Shown piece after piece: positions 40,150 through 50,846 of a DNA stretch of 64,000 bases (positions within the stretch are counted from its first letter, which is position 1; each line of letters begins with the position of its first letter). Below the pieces are notes generated by a model. That model did not search any database. It had not been told where the DNA came from and was given only the letters and a program-made list of their open reading frames with translations. A program made the translations under genes and the position numbers. The stretch comes from Linderina pennispora (taxonomy: Eukaryota > Kickxellomycota > Kickxellomycetes > Kickxellales > Kickxellaceae): positions 62,001 through 126,000 of the forward strand of contig NW_024468252.1 of the NCBI RefSeq assembly GCF_002104995.1. The letters run 5' to 3'.

Positions 40150-40460
40150 GATATGAAGAAAGAAAAACGAAGTATAATTGGAAAAGGAAATGAAGGAAAA
40201 AAGCGAAAGCAAGTAGAATAGTATAAAAATGCCAGTGGGTAGGGGCTGCGCAAAAATCCCAAACCGACCAGATGCTGAATAATAGCCCTTGATTAGATCG
40301 GCGGCGGGATTTGGGAATGGGTCACGTGAAACATTGCTCTTGAAACAGAGGATCAGGGTTGCTGCTTATCAGTACAAGCCATATCACATTCACGTCCACG
40401 AGCAGATCGAATACGTGGTGCTTTTCTCTGCTTAACTCTACATATTAACTAACATCAACC
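40150..40460. promoter_or_regulatory. Divergent promoter region with CACGTG element
   Basis: A 311-bp region separates the CtIP-like and quinolinate phosphoribosyltransferase starts. A GTCACGTGA element (CACGTG at 40323-40328) is a potential E-box for bHLH factors; this is a motif match only. Confidence 0.3.
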
Positions 40461-41339
40461 ATGCCTACTGACTTCACTGCACTTCTGCCTCCCACCTTCC
40501 ATCGCACGATCGAGAGCTGGCTTGCCGAAGACATCCCCTCATTCGACTATGGCGGCTACGTTGTCGGCAACGAGGAGAAAACCGCTACGCTCTATTGCAA
40601 GAGCCCTGGAATCGTCGCTGGCCGGCCCTTCTTTGACGAGGTGTTCCGGCAGGTCGGATGCACAGTGAGCTGGACCCACGAAGAGGGTGCCGAGATTGAC
40701 CCGCTCGGCGGCAAGGTTGCCGTGGCCGAGGTCTGTGGGCCCGCGCGCAAGATCCTTTTGGGCGAGCGTCTAGCCCTGAACATCCTGGCACGGTGCAGTG
40801 GTGTTGCCTCGCGTGCACGCCGCCTGCGCAAGATTGCCGATGCCAGCAACTTCCAAGGCGTTGTCGCTGGTACCCGCAAGACTACGCCGGGGTTCCGTCT
40901 GATTGAAAAATATGGTATGGAGGTTGGCGGAGCGGACACTCACCGCATGGATCTGTCTACTATGGTGATGCTCAAGGATAACCACATCTGGGCTACCGGC
41001 TCCATTGCCAATGCGGTAAAGGCTGCGCGCTCGGTTGCTGGCTTCTCGATCAAGATCGAGGTTGAGTGCCAGAGTGAGGCTGAGGCTGACGAGGCTATCG
41101 AGGCAGGTGCTGACATTGTTATGCTCGATAACTTCACTCCCGAGTCAATGCAGGCTGCAGCAGTCAGTATCAAGGAGCGGTGGGCAAAGCTCTCGCGTGT
41201 TGTGCTGGTTGAGGCCAGCGGTGGTATCACTGAGGAGACGGCTCCGCTATACATGGGTCGGGGCATCGACATCATCAGCTTTGGCGCCATGACGCAAAGC
41301 GTTCCGCACGTCGATTTCTCGCTCAAGATTGCTCACTGA
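40461..41339 (+). CDS. BNA6: Quinolinate phosphoribosyltransferase (nicotinate-nucleotide pyrophosphorylase, carboxylating)
   Basis: A 292-residue enzyme of de novo NAD synthesis that turns quinolinate and PRPP into nicotinate mononucleotide, CO2 and pyrophosphate. Family marks in order: DIPSFDYGG near the N-terminus, GERLALNILARCSGVA, GTRKTTPGFRLIEKYGMEVGG (substrate-binding Arg/Lys), HRMDLSTMVMLKDNH, IEVECQSEAEADEA, DIVMLDNFTPE and VEASGGI. Length matches bacterial and fungal enzymes of about 290 residues. No intron. It is usually cytosolic and forms a hexamer in fungi. The gene is intact and probably the only copy needed. Confidence 0.97.
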   Translation: MPTDFTALLPPTFHRTIESWLAEDIPSFDYGGYVVGNEEKTATLYCKSPGIVAGRPFFDEVFRQVGCTVSWTHEEGAEIDPLGGKVAVAEVCGPARKILLGERLALNILARCSGVASRARRLRKIADASNFQGVVAGTRKTTPGFRLIEKYGMEVGGADTHRMDLSTMVMLKDNHIWATGSIANAVKAARSVAGFSIKIEVECQSEAEADEAIEAGADIVMLDNFTPESMQAAAVSIKERWAKLSRVVLVEASGGITEETAPLYMGRGIDIISFGAMTQSVPHVDFSLKIAH

Positions 41340-41505
41340 ATATTTGAATAAACTATCCGTATGCAGGTGTATGGTAAATAGAGTGCAATGGGTGTGATAT
41401 GAATGGATAACATTCCAATCACAGCATTTGTAACACCAAGCATGTATGTTTTATGTAACTGTTTCATATGCATTTTTAAAAATGATATGCTGACAAGCAG
41501 TCCGC

Positions 41506-41805
41506 CTAGTCTACGCAGCGGTGGGAGTGGTGGATAAATGCGTCATCGGATGTCAGTTGGCTGTTGCAGTGGTGGCAGTAGAGGCTGGTGAATGCAAAGT
41601 TACGTACAAGGTGTGTGCCACTACCCTCATCTGGTTGAGCGTTATCTGTAAGAGTTTCGCCATCCCCTTGCGAGTTCTGCCACAGTTTACATGCAAGTCC
41701 ATGCATCTTTTCTATTTTATGCTGCCTTGTGTATTTGTTGGATATGGCTGAAGCATCATCACCGCTGGTACGATTGTTTGCAAGATTTCCAGTAAAAACA
41801 TCCAT
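41506..41805 (-). CDS. Hypothetical small protein with C-terminal Cys/His motif
   Basis: A 99-codon frame whose last 25 residues read CHHCNSQLTSDDAFIHHSHRC, a C-x2-C...H-x4-C arrangement able to bind zinc. The N-terminal part is polar and not recognisable. The neighbouring frame at 42008-42214 also has paired Cys (CYCHVAEMKAWCLQCGARID), and the two might be exons of one gene or diverged copies of a zinc-binding module. No splice-consistent junction could be confirmed. Confidence 0.3.
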   Translation of the reverse strand: MDVFTGNLANNRTSGDDASAISNKYTRQHKIEKMHGLACKLWQNSQGDGETLTDNAQPDEGSGTHLVRNFAFTSLYCHHCNSQLTSDDAFIHHSHRCVD

Positions 41806-42007
41806 ATCGAAATATATAAAACCAATTAATTATGCAAAAAAAAGCTCTTAGCGGAGGGCAGCCTTTATAAACTAGAGTCGGCTTGTGCATTGCAGCGGAC
41901 GAACAATTCTGTTGCCATCGAACTGAGGCGTTGGTTGGAACTACTAGAGCCAATAATATCAACTCGACAGTAAAAGTATTGCCGGACACTCCACACTAAC
42001 TAAAAAA

Positions 42008-42214
42008 TCAGCTGTTCCCAAAACGTCCAGGTCTCATGATGTTTGGCATCCTGTAGGTACAGTACCTGTTGTAAGAGTCCGCCTCCCATAGCAAATCTAT
42101 CCGAGCTCCACATTGCAGGCACCAAGCTTTCATTTCAGCAACATGGCAGTAACAGCGCTTAGTGGTGGGAGGTGTGTGCATAGTAAAGTAATCAACAGTG
42201 GTTTGTATTGACAA
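42008..42214 (-). CDS. Hypothetical small Cys-rich ORF
   Basis: A short frame (68 codons, or 57 from the internal MHTPPTTKRC) with six Cys in about 33 residues, including CYC and CLQC pairs, in zinc-ribbon-like spacing. It lies 200 bp upstream of the Cys/His ORF on the same strand. No family recognised; it may be an exon of the same gene. Confidence 0.25.
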   Translation of the reverse strand: MSIQTTVDYFTMHTPPTTKRCYCHVAEMKAWCLQCGARIDLLWEADSYNRYCTYRMPNIMRPGRFGNS

Positions 42215-43463
42215 AGAAGGATAAAGCCACAGTAAACTTTAGTAGTTGTTTGTTAAATAGAACTGAGAGGTTCCGCTTTATTGCTTCATGATCACCACCG
42301 CTGAGGTTGTAATATAGAGCAAGTTTCCAGTAAACAGCACTTTGACCCAATTGAATAACATGAATGCTGATATTCGAATTTAACTTTCCAAATGAATATT
42401 CAGTCATTTTTGTTTATTTCTTTCAAAATCGTTTGTAAGGAGATAAAAGGAGGGTCAGATGGCTTCCCTGAACCCGTGTCTGGGCGTGTACAGTCAGACC
42501 TGGGGTGCCGTATGAATAACTTGGCGCTCCATGGCCAACAATGATGTTCTGTTGATAATATGGTTAGATGTGCGCTACGGAATACTCATGGGTTGGAGCC
42601 GCAATATCTATTGTATGTATCGATTTCCCACTGGGACTTGACCATAGCAGCTATGCATGCCCACTTTGCCATCGAGGGCAGGCTAATGTTATAAACTGCC
42701 AAATGATTCTAGCTCCCGAGGTATGGTCTTCCTGTCAAGGACTGATTTACGAAGGAGGGCTTTAGATATATTGGAGAAAGCTTTTAATAGAGGGTAGACC
42801 AGCTGGCAGCACTTTTATATCATCGAATCAATAGGTGTGGCGCACCTAGAGTTGCCGTCAGTTGTCAAAGCAGCGTGAAAGTTCAATTGATTAGCCCTTG
42901 AGACAATCGATTGTCTTTAGCCTATGCATTCGATATTGTGCTCAATCTGGTCCTGAATCCCAAGGGAAGGCGTACATAAGCAAAATGGGCAACTGTCTCC
43001 TGGCTTGACTTCAAAAAAAAAAAAGGGAAAAAGGATATTGTGACAAGGTGCTAGAGGTCATGCCTTTCAATTGACAAGTGGTGGGCAGAGAAGGGCGCTG
43101 TGATGATATTGAGGGATTATGTAGTTTGGACTGTATTTATACTGTCAACTAAGGTCAGAGCTACCATGCCACAGTTAATTTGTCTTTCGCCTGTTTCCGA
43201 CTCGGTCCCTCCCTATGTATGTAGCTATGCATTAAACGATTGACCATTCCGCAGCAAAGGCAAGCGGCGAGTCTTGTAATTCCGGTCTGATTTCAAACGT
43301 CCCAGCCTATGACAAGCTAGCCCATAGAGGTGAAGTAAACCCAGCATCTAGACTAAATAATGCATGGTGATTCAAGGTCCCAATTTGGGCCGGCAGTAGC
43401 ATATATGCACAATAGCACCTGTTTTCCCATTGTCTATGTGATGCAATCGATAGGTTTGCACTG

Positions 43464-43724
43464 CTATGAGTCTGTGCCCGAGGAGCGGGGAGCGTGTCCG
43501 CATGGCTGCTGCATCCGCTGGAGCATATTGTACTTTGTCCGCGCGATGCTCTCTCCTTCAGCAATGCTGATGAAGGCTGCCAGGCTGTTATCCGAAGCGT
43601 AATATGCTAAGGTATCGCGGTGCTGGTTGACGAACCATTCGTGCTTGCTGATATCTGGGTTGCCGGTACCCACATACTTGGCATGCCAGTGCTCCGTCTG
43701 ACTGTTCATTCCAAACTTGTCCAT
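43464..43724 (-). CDS. SF3B5: Splicing factor 3B subunit 5 (SF3b10)
   Basis: An 86-residue protein, the same length as human SF3B5. It carries the family pattern QTEHWHAKYVGTGNPD, EWFVNQHRDTLAYYAS, FISIAEGESIARTKYNM and LQPCG-type ending (MQQPCGHAP). It is a small subunit of the U2 snRNP SF3b complex, which recognises the branch site together with SF3B1 and PHF5A. The start is the ATG at 43724; the open frame extends further upstream with a hydrophobic run that is not part of the family and probably is 5' leader or intron. Presence of this gene fits a genome with many introns. Confidence 0.93.
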   Translation of the reverse strand: MDKFGMNSQTEHWHAKYVGTGNPDISKHEWFVNQHRDTLAYYASDNSLAAFISIAEGESIARTKYNMLQRMQQPCGHAPRSSGTDS

Positions 43725-43870
43725 GGTAAAAAAGAGGTTTAAGATGATGTAGAAAACAAGTAGTGCTACCACAAAATAGTATGACAACATCTGTATACTC
43801 TCGGATATTTATGGAGATCAGCTCAAATGTCTATATTTTGGGGCATCAAAAGATACCAGAGTAAAAAGAT

Positions 43871-43944
43871 CGCTCTCGGATAGGCTCGAACTATCAACCT
43901 CCTGATTAACAGTCAGACGCGCTAACCAGTTGCGCCACGAAAGC
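43871..43944 (-). tRNA. tRNA-Asn(GTT)
   Basis: The minus strand gives acceptor GCTTTCG/CGAGAGC with one wobble. The anticodon stem TCTGA/TCAGG holds loop CTGTTAA (anticodon GTT). The T arm is GATAG-TTCGAGC-CTATC, and the discriminator is G. 74 nt, no intron. It lies 146 bp upstream of SF3B5 on the same strand. Confidence 0.94.
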
Positions 43945-44659
43945 TGACCTGGATTGTAAATCAATTTCTGAAAGCACGAAAATTAACATGTATATGATAC
44001 ACAATGAACCTGTGTTTGAGGCTACTTTCATCGTTGGTCCGTGCTGCCTCCGCCAGCAGCACATGTGTCTTTGCCAATGCTTTAGTAGAACGCTGTCTCG
44101 TCCAGTGCCCTGCTCATCAAACTAATGACATATTTGGTAAATAAACGCTGCTATTTGGAATATTGTACCGCTGACGGTCGATATGTGTGTTAAGCATCTG
44201 CTACCGTTTCCATGATATGCAATGGGCAAACCATACGGACCATGCGGTTAGATCAAAATATGCATGGCAGCATTTAGTTTAAGCACATGTTGCGTCAATG
44301 AAATGGCGGCAGCAATGTAGACTGCAAACTATCTATAGTTCATAAAATGGAAGCCGTTGGTGTTGCCACTGTCTGCCGAATACATGCACATAGGGCTGGT
44401 CCACAGGTAATTCTTGAAGGTGGCGTTGTGAATCGTCAGCGGCTCCTGCTGAATCCAGATACATTGAGGACTTGGATAACAAAGCCAGTTTCTGCTATGT
44501 ATATGCATAGGAAGGTAGTTGCTGTACGCAGGAAGAACAGCGTAGACTGTGGCGGCTATTTACCAGCAAAACACAAAAACGGTCGGTTGGCAAAAAGCAG
44601 AGTAGGTCGCTGCAAACGATGCAAGCCGAAAGGTTTATTAAAATACTCTGTGAACAAGT
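43945..44659. other. Intergenic, nothing recognised
   Basis: About 700 bp of AT-rich sequence. One plus-strand frame (44347-44676) shows no domain or codon bias and was not called. Confidence 0.4.
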
Positions 44660-44884
44660 CTAGCTGTGGTACGTGAATGGACGGGTGCCGAAACTGCCTT
44701 GACTGCTGCTAGTGCTATAGAGGTATGTGAGGACATGGTCTGGGCTATTGCCCTCGGCAGCACTAGTCAATGAATGGGCATTGCTTTGTGATTTTGTTGA
44801 TGTATTCGAATAAAAGATGGAGCCATCGGGTTCGGTGCGGGTGTCTGTGCTGGGAAGCCTCTTGAAGAAATTGCGGAATGACAT
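44660..44884 (-). CDS. Hypothetical small Ser/Thr-rich protein
   Basis: A 74-residue frame from ATG 44884 (MSFRNFFKRLPSTDTRTEPD), rich in Ser and Thr, with GSIFYSN and a GTRPFTYHS C-terminus. The MSFRNFFKRLP start resembles an amphipathic basic N-terminus. No signal peptide or domain recognised. The frame has coding-like C/G third positions compared with its surroundings. It may be a single-exon small protein or part of a larger gene. Confidence 0.4.
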   Translation of the reverse strand: MSFRNFFKRLPSTDTRTEPDGSIFYSNTSTKSQSNAHSLTSAAEGNSPDHVLTYLYSTSSSQGSFGTRPFTYHS

Positions 44885-46327
44885 GGTAGATGTATAGCTT
44901 GTACTGTTGTTATTAGCAAGTCTATGCGAGCAGGGGGATTGGGGCATGCCTGTCCCTTAAATGGGCTGGTGCTCTGCTTTCTGGTGCATGCACATCGGTG
45001 CCAAGGGGCGTGCTACGTGCTTTTTGTGGGTTCGCCAAGTGCCGGGCCGGATAGGACTACTGCACACAGTCCTGTGACCAGCATATTCCAGAAGCAGTGG
45101 AGGGGTGTGCCTCGTGCATGGCGCTGTAGGTATATCTACACAAAACACTGCGGCGGGCTGCGGCAGCAAGGACACATGGGCCTAACACCGGAGATGCTCT
45201 ATCGATAGTTACTGCGATTTTTATTTGCTAGGGTGTGAAACGCTTGCTAGAGAAGAGATCTTGCTGAAGCCGCATTCGCACTCGTGGTTTTCTCTATTGG
45301 TGCAGGCGCGCTCAATAGCCATTATTCAGCTCTTGGAGACGGTATCTTGTCAAGGAGAGGAAATAGGAATGAACTAGCGGGTATTCGGGAAGAGGCGGGG
45401 TGGCGTTCCTCTGTTGCCCAGTCGAATCCAAAACACTGTCGTTCACTGCGGACGGGCATCTGCGATGGATGCACATGGCCGATCTAGGAAACCGACAGGC
45501 CATCCGATTGCCAGCGGGACCACCCCTAAGGCAGCACCAGCGAGGGCAGTGGTGTCGACAGAGAATCGGTGGCTTAGAGCGGGGAGGCGCCTCAGGTAAA
45601 CTTCGACGCAGCAAGGGAGCCTGTGGTTTAGAGTTCGCTCAGTGAGACTGCCAGGACCCCCTTGCGGCCTTGCTTCATGGCAGGGCAGCTTGCATGTTCG
45701 TCGATAGAGCAAGTGCAGATGCGCTGTTCTTTGAGAGCCCAGTCTTGTTGTTCCGATAGATTTGCTGGCTCTCACTCACAGCGCAGACATAACCATAATC
45801 GGTGGATGGGGAGGCGGGCGGTGACACGCAGCAGGCAGGGGCAGGCAGAGGGAGGAATCTTTACCTTTTGTTGTTGACAAGTGCCTAGTTGCCGGCTCCG
45901 TGCTATAAGGCTGCGCGCTGCTTTCCGCTACTGTGGACATGCTCCATGATGATCGGATTTGTAGCCCTGCAAGCGGAGACCCGGGCCTGCGGTCGCCTGC
46001 CCCGGTCAAACGGGGAGGGGATGGCAGGTGCCCGTCATAGAAGAATCCATGAACAGCATATTAATTGGGAACGCTGGTCTATCAATGTCCTCGTATCTCA
46101 CCTGCGGTGCTGACATCCTTTTCAACAAACTGAGATTGGAAAACAGACTGAAGCAGTGGTTGTGATGTGAATGATATCTATTGAATGAGTATGGAAGGAA
46201 AGGAATTTGAAATAGCTTTTTTGGGATTCTGTGAAAATTGAATCCGGGGAGGGGTAAGGTGATACGAATAAAAGGTGCAAACGATGTTGTGTGGTATTAA
46301 ATCTACGTAAACTCGGTACGTTACATT
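44885..46327. other. Intergenic, possible unrecognised spliced gene
   Basis: GC content rises between 45.3 and 46.0 kb. Several minus-strand frames there look semi-coding (for example VDTTALAGAALGVVPLAIGW, a hydrophobic segment, near 45510-45570, and MSTVAESSAQPYSTEPATRH before a GGTAAAG donor-like site near 45865). I could not join them with consistent splice sites, so no gene is called. Confidence 0.35.
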
Positions 46328-48629
46328 TTAGGCGAATATGTTTTGAGCAAGGGTCTTCTGAGCAGCATTCTGGAAAACCCACTTGCGGCGCTGCGAGCGT
46401 GACAGCGTGTACTCGTCCGTGCCATTTAATGGCAAGATAATTTTCGCATACTGCTCCACAGGCGTGCTCGACTCCCGCTTTGCAAAGCACTCTGATGCCC
46501 GGCGCCGCTCAGGTTTCTCCACAGGCGCGGGTGGATTGAACGCATGGAACCGGTACGCCTCAATCAGCAAATCCTTCATCAGTGGCATGGCCATCAGCTC
46601 GGAATTACGTTCGACGACAGTAAGCAAAAATTGCTTGTCCATCATCGGAAACCGGATGCAGGGCAATAGCGACGATAGGTGTTCTTTGCGCGCATGCAAT
46701 GTAGCCAAGGTGGCAGTATCGGAGTACTCGACTGACTGCAGCCGCACATTACAGATTGACGTGCGCGGCGAATCGGTACTGGGTGGAGTGGTGGCGCCCG
46801 GCATAGCGCCTGCAGTGAAGGCCTCACGCGTCAGTTCAGATTTCCGGCGCGGGCTGCGTGCCTGCAGGAACGGCGATCGTGGGCTGCGCGGCAGGAGCGC
46901 CAGGTTGGCCGGCGACCGGTAGCATTTGAGTACGGCGCTATCTGACGGCCGGGTGGTTTTGGTGTGCTTCTCGGCCGACACTATCTGGCCCGGAGGCGTG
47001 GCGCGCGCCTGCTGCTCGTCGCCCGAGTCGTCCTCGCTGAACTCGGCCCATCGGACCACGGTCTCGAACAAATCCTCCTCGCTCTGCACATTCAGCGCAT
47101 CGCTGGCCAGCACTTCCTTCAGTAGATGTGCAGGCGCCCACATGGTTGATTCGTTCTGGCATAGCTGTGTGAAATGGCGGCAGCAGAACATGCGGCACGA
47201 GCTCATCTGCTCTTTCGCCTCCAGGTCGGTTGCTATCGACCATATCTCCCACACTGTCTCGATGGAAATCTTGGACATCAAGTTCCGCCAGCACACGTGG
47301 CGCAACTCTGTGACGCCAAACTGGTCAGCGCAAAGCAAGGTCTCGACGACCTCGTCTGGCGTAACATTGGCGGATTTGGGCGATTTAGGGTCCAGATCGC
47401 ATTGCCGTGTGTAGGCAAATTCCAAAAGGCGCTCGAACGCCCGCGGCGTGACATCCCAGACCTCCACAACCTGCTCGAATGTCTCACGCATTCCATTGCT
47501 GAACATGGCCTCAAATACCGGCGATACCTGCATCAGGATCGCCTTATGCGCATGATACCGGTGGCCCGGCAACGGCGGCTCGTCCATCCGTGGACGATGC
47601 GCATACGGTAATGCCCTGGGCGTGCGGTTCCCGGGCATCGGCGTCACGCACTGGTCGATGCCCAGCGGGTTGACAAATTCGCCGCTAGATCGTGGTGACG
47701 GCAACAGCCCGTGCGCGGGCGGGCCAGGTGACAGTAGCAATGAGGACGAGTCGCGCAGCTCAAACTGGATATCAGAGAACCGCGCGGACTTCAAAAGCTG
47801 GTTGAATGGCGCGGCGATTTTGTCTGGTACATACACGGCTATTGTGGATGTTGGTAGGGACATGGGGGCGCCTTCATGGATGGTCTCGCGCACATGGAAG
47901 CGCACGACTAGACATGCCGTGTCGTCGTTGAGAAAGCTGTTCATGTCGGCCAGGTCGATGAATTTGTCGTCCCCCCAGGTGCTGTAGTTGCTGTCGACCC
48001 ACACGGTTATTGGCGCCGGGTATTTGTTGAAGCTGAGCGAGCGCGCCTGCAGATTCTCCAATGTGAACGAGATATCCAATTTTTTGCGCATCTGTCTGAG
48101 CCGGTCGGCAGACGATTCGTGCACGGCCAGATACAACGCCAGCGCCTACAGAAAATTATGCGATTTGGAGTCAGCACGTTCCCACTATATTCGGAATGCA
48201 AAGTGTATGCGCCACCTATTGTTCAGGCGGGCGTGTAGCTCTGGCATGAGAGAGAAAAAAGTCTATGTATTGTGCGTGAGGGAAAAATATCCTGGCCTGC
48301 TACTCTACCTGTGGGTTGCGCGTGCGGCCCTTGAATAGTTTGAATACCCAGCACAGCCCATCGGCATCAAAGGGTGGGCTGTTGTGCTCAACGCACGGCG
48401 CAAGGCTGCTCCATTGACCAATCCGCCAGCGGTATACGTACTACATTACAATAATGTTAATATCGTGCTGTGTGGCAGATGCGATGGCGTCCCGCGTGTA
48501 TAATCTCGTTACCTGAAGGTTGCTGCCTACACAACAGCAAAAAACTGTGGTTAGTAGCTGTGGAACATTGGGTAGCCGTTTGGGTGGGTGATCATGTTGA
48601 CCATTGGGAAGATCTGTACCTAAGCTCAT
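46328..48629 (-). CDS. MATH-BTB-BACK domain protein, three exons
   Basis: Exons 48513-48629, 48309-48440 and 46328-48145 join in phase across 72-nt (48441-48512) and 163-nt (48146-48308) GT-AG introns. Exons 1-3 build a MATH domain: YRWRIGQWSSL, SPPFDADGLCWVFKLFK, then ALYLAVHES and DNSYSTWGDDKF-like strands. A BTB/POZ domain follows (about residues 200-340 of the spliced protein), with YHAHKAILMQVSPVFEAMF and TPRAFERLLEFAYT, then a BACK-like helical part with LLCADQFGVTELRHVC and a long polar insertion. MATH-BTB proteins usually recruit substrates to Cullin-3 ubiquitin ligases, like SPOP. The longest open frame starts at TTG inside exon 3; splicing restores the MATH N-terminus. Start ATG at 48629 (MSLGTDLPNGQHD). 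Confidence 0.85.
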
Positions 48630-49308
48630 GCGATTGACCTTCCACACACACAAGTACGTGTTACTGTGTCCAATGCGCTGCTAACGTGTAACGGGGGCCT
48701 GTACTGTTGTGTCCAGAAATTTTACCCTTGGGTGATGATGATGGAAGGGTGACTAGTGATATTAGAGCGTGGTTGGAGATATCAAGGAGCAGGATGAAGA
48801 AAAAAGAAACGCAAGCCGTGTGATGTAGTAAAAAGGAAGACACCGAAGCCAGAAGAGGAAGAAGACGAGTGCTAGCTACTTTTCTTTTTCCAGTCCGCCA
48901 TCTGTGGCAATAGTGTAAAATTTTGTTCCCTGCTTGCATTTTTCTCCATTCAAGTGCTTTTTGATCGCCTCCAGCTCCACTTTCTTGCGATCTGTCCAAA
49001 AACACAATAGCTGTGAATCGTTTCTCGAAAAAAGCCCATTTTCATTTCGCGAATGTTCATGAATAGCGCCAGGCCCATGACGGAGAAAAAGGACCCCTGG
49101 ACAGTGCTTAATATTTGTAATGAACTCGCTATTCAAACTCAAAAAAAAAAAGCGACAGTAAAATTACAATCCAGAGTTATTTGACGGAATCCAGATGCGC
49201 GTTCTCGGGTCCTTTCATTGTCCGCTTGCAATCATACAAAGGGCTGCTCCAGCTGGAAAAACTAAAAACCGCATGGGGCTACATGGATCTATTGCAATTA
49301 TTCGACAA
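48630..49308. other. Intergenic with a possible short exon
   Basis: A minus-strand frame at 48876-49142 ends in KKVELEAIKKHLNGEKC and TKFYTIATDGG, after an AG acceptor-like site near 48992, and could be the last exon of a small unrecognised gene. No start exon could be confirmed. A poly-A run is at about 49141-49151. Confidence 0.3.
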
Positions 49309-50532
49309 TTAAAGCTTGCTCTGCTTGGTCCGGAAGCTGCCGTCAGCGACGCTCATTGCCAGGGCCATGACGACGGGGAACTGCTTGGCGACGATATTGG
49401 CAAAGCTTGACGACGCCTGGCCCTTGGCAAGGCGCGCAGCCACGCCCTGCATGATCACAGCATTGCGGAACAGCCCAAACACAACCGCGTAGTCCCAGCC
49501 GGCGAGCGGATAGGGGCGGCCTATCTCCATACAGTACTGCCCCAGAAGCACCTGCTCGTCGGGTGGGAACTCGCTGGCAGGCGCATCCTTCAGGCCTTTG
49601 AAGGGACCAGGCATATTGTAGGGCGTCAGCAGCGGCTGCAGGAGATTGGCCAGGTCGGTGCGCGGGTTGCCTAGCGTCGACAGCTCCCAGTCCAGAATAC
49701 CAATGATCTCGGGCCGGGTCTTATGCCACATAACATTGTCCATCTTGAAGTCGCCATGGACGATCGCAGTCTCGTCGGGGCATTCGCGCTGACTGAACCA
49801 CGATTTCAGCTCATCCAGACGCTGCAGACTGCCAACGGCATTGCCGTGCTTGTCAGTGGCCGCAGCCTGTGCAGCTTCGACTTTGCTTAGACTCCGCAGC
49901 TGGCGCTCGTAGTACCCGGACGGCCGGCCGTAGCCCTCCAGCCCGACGGCCTTGTAGTCGACCTTGTGCAGCTTCGCCAAAGTGCTCACCAGCGCCGACC
50001 AGTACTGCGGGCGCTCGTGTGGCGGCACCTCGGGCAGCCGCGCATCCGGAAATATACGGCCCTCCAGGAACTCCATCAGATAGAAGGGCGTGCCGATAAC
50101 ACTCGGATCCTCACACAGTGCGTAGACGCGCGGTACCGGCACATTGGAGTGGCGTCCGAGCGCATCCAATACGCGGTACTCGCGCTCCACCGCGTGTGCA
50201 GTCTTTGACAATAGCTGGCCGGCAGGCTTCTTCCGCAAAACGAATTTCCTGCCGCTACTTGAAAGGAGTAAACAGGAAATTGAAGAATTCATGGCTGTAG
50301 GCAGTGTGTCGTCATCACACTCTGAAGTGCTGCTCAAAAAATGTTAAAAAACGTACCTGCTGTCAATGATCAGGTATGTCGGGTTGCTCTGGCCCACGTT
50401 GAACTGCTTGATGGTCAGCGGCATCGCCAGCTCCTTCTTGATCTCGCGCTGCAGAAAGGCCTCCAGCTTGGTCACGTCCAGCTCATGGCCCTTGCGAATT
50501 TCGCCAATGAGCGTCTTTGGAGTAATAGCCAT
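49309..50532 (-). CDS. Aminoglycoside-phosphotransferase-like kinase, ACAD10/ACAD11 N-terminal type, one intron
   Basis: Exon 1 (50357-50532) encodes MAITPKTLIGEIRKGHELD to IIDS; a 99-nt intron (50258-50356, GTACGT...TTTCAAG) joins in phase to exon 2 (49309-50257), giving about 374 residues. The kinase-like fold shows KFVLRKKPAG (nucleotide-binding Lys), YLMEFLEGRIF, the catalytic IVHGDFKMDNVMWH (Asp and Asn) and GILDWELSTLGNPRTDLA (metal-binding Asp). Proteins of this type are the phosphotransferase halves of ACAD10/11, which phosphorylate 4-hydroxyacyl-CoA for breakdown. Here it stands alone, without an acyl-CoA dehydrogenase domain, as in many fungi. It is probably mitochondrial or peroxisomal, but no clear targeting signal is seen (the C-terminal QSKL is a weak peroxisomal PTS1-like end). 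Confidence 0.88.
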
Positions 50533-50846
50533 GGTATATATTAGGCAGAAAAAGAGGGTTAAATAGAAACAATGGGGGAGTGGAGTGGATGAGGAACAGG
50601 AGGGGAGGGAGAGGATTTTGCTGGTCCTTTTAGGGCGACCCCTCTGAACGGCAGCCCGGTGCATCACATACCCGGCGTGCTCATGTTCAGGTGAAAGCAA
50701 AAAAGCCACTAGCACATGATTCGCCCGCTGGGCAGGGGGATCAGCATTCATGCGAGCTAAAGGAAGAAAGCCCTCTCCCATCACTCGGGGCTTTGGCCGA
50801 CCCGCGGCGGGAGATAGCGCCCGCAGTTGGCTCCGAGATGGCTATT

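Larger units (their letters stand above)
41340..43463. other. Gene-poor region with small uncertain ORFs
   Basis: About 2.1 kb of AT-rich DNA after BNA6. Two short minus-strand frames with Cys/His motifs (41506-41805 and 42008-42214) are listed separately. A run of twelve A residues is at about 43013-43024. No other features seen. Confidence 0.4.
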
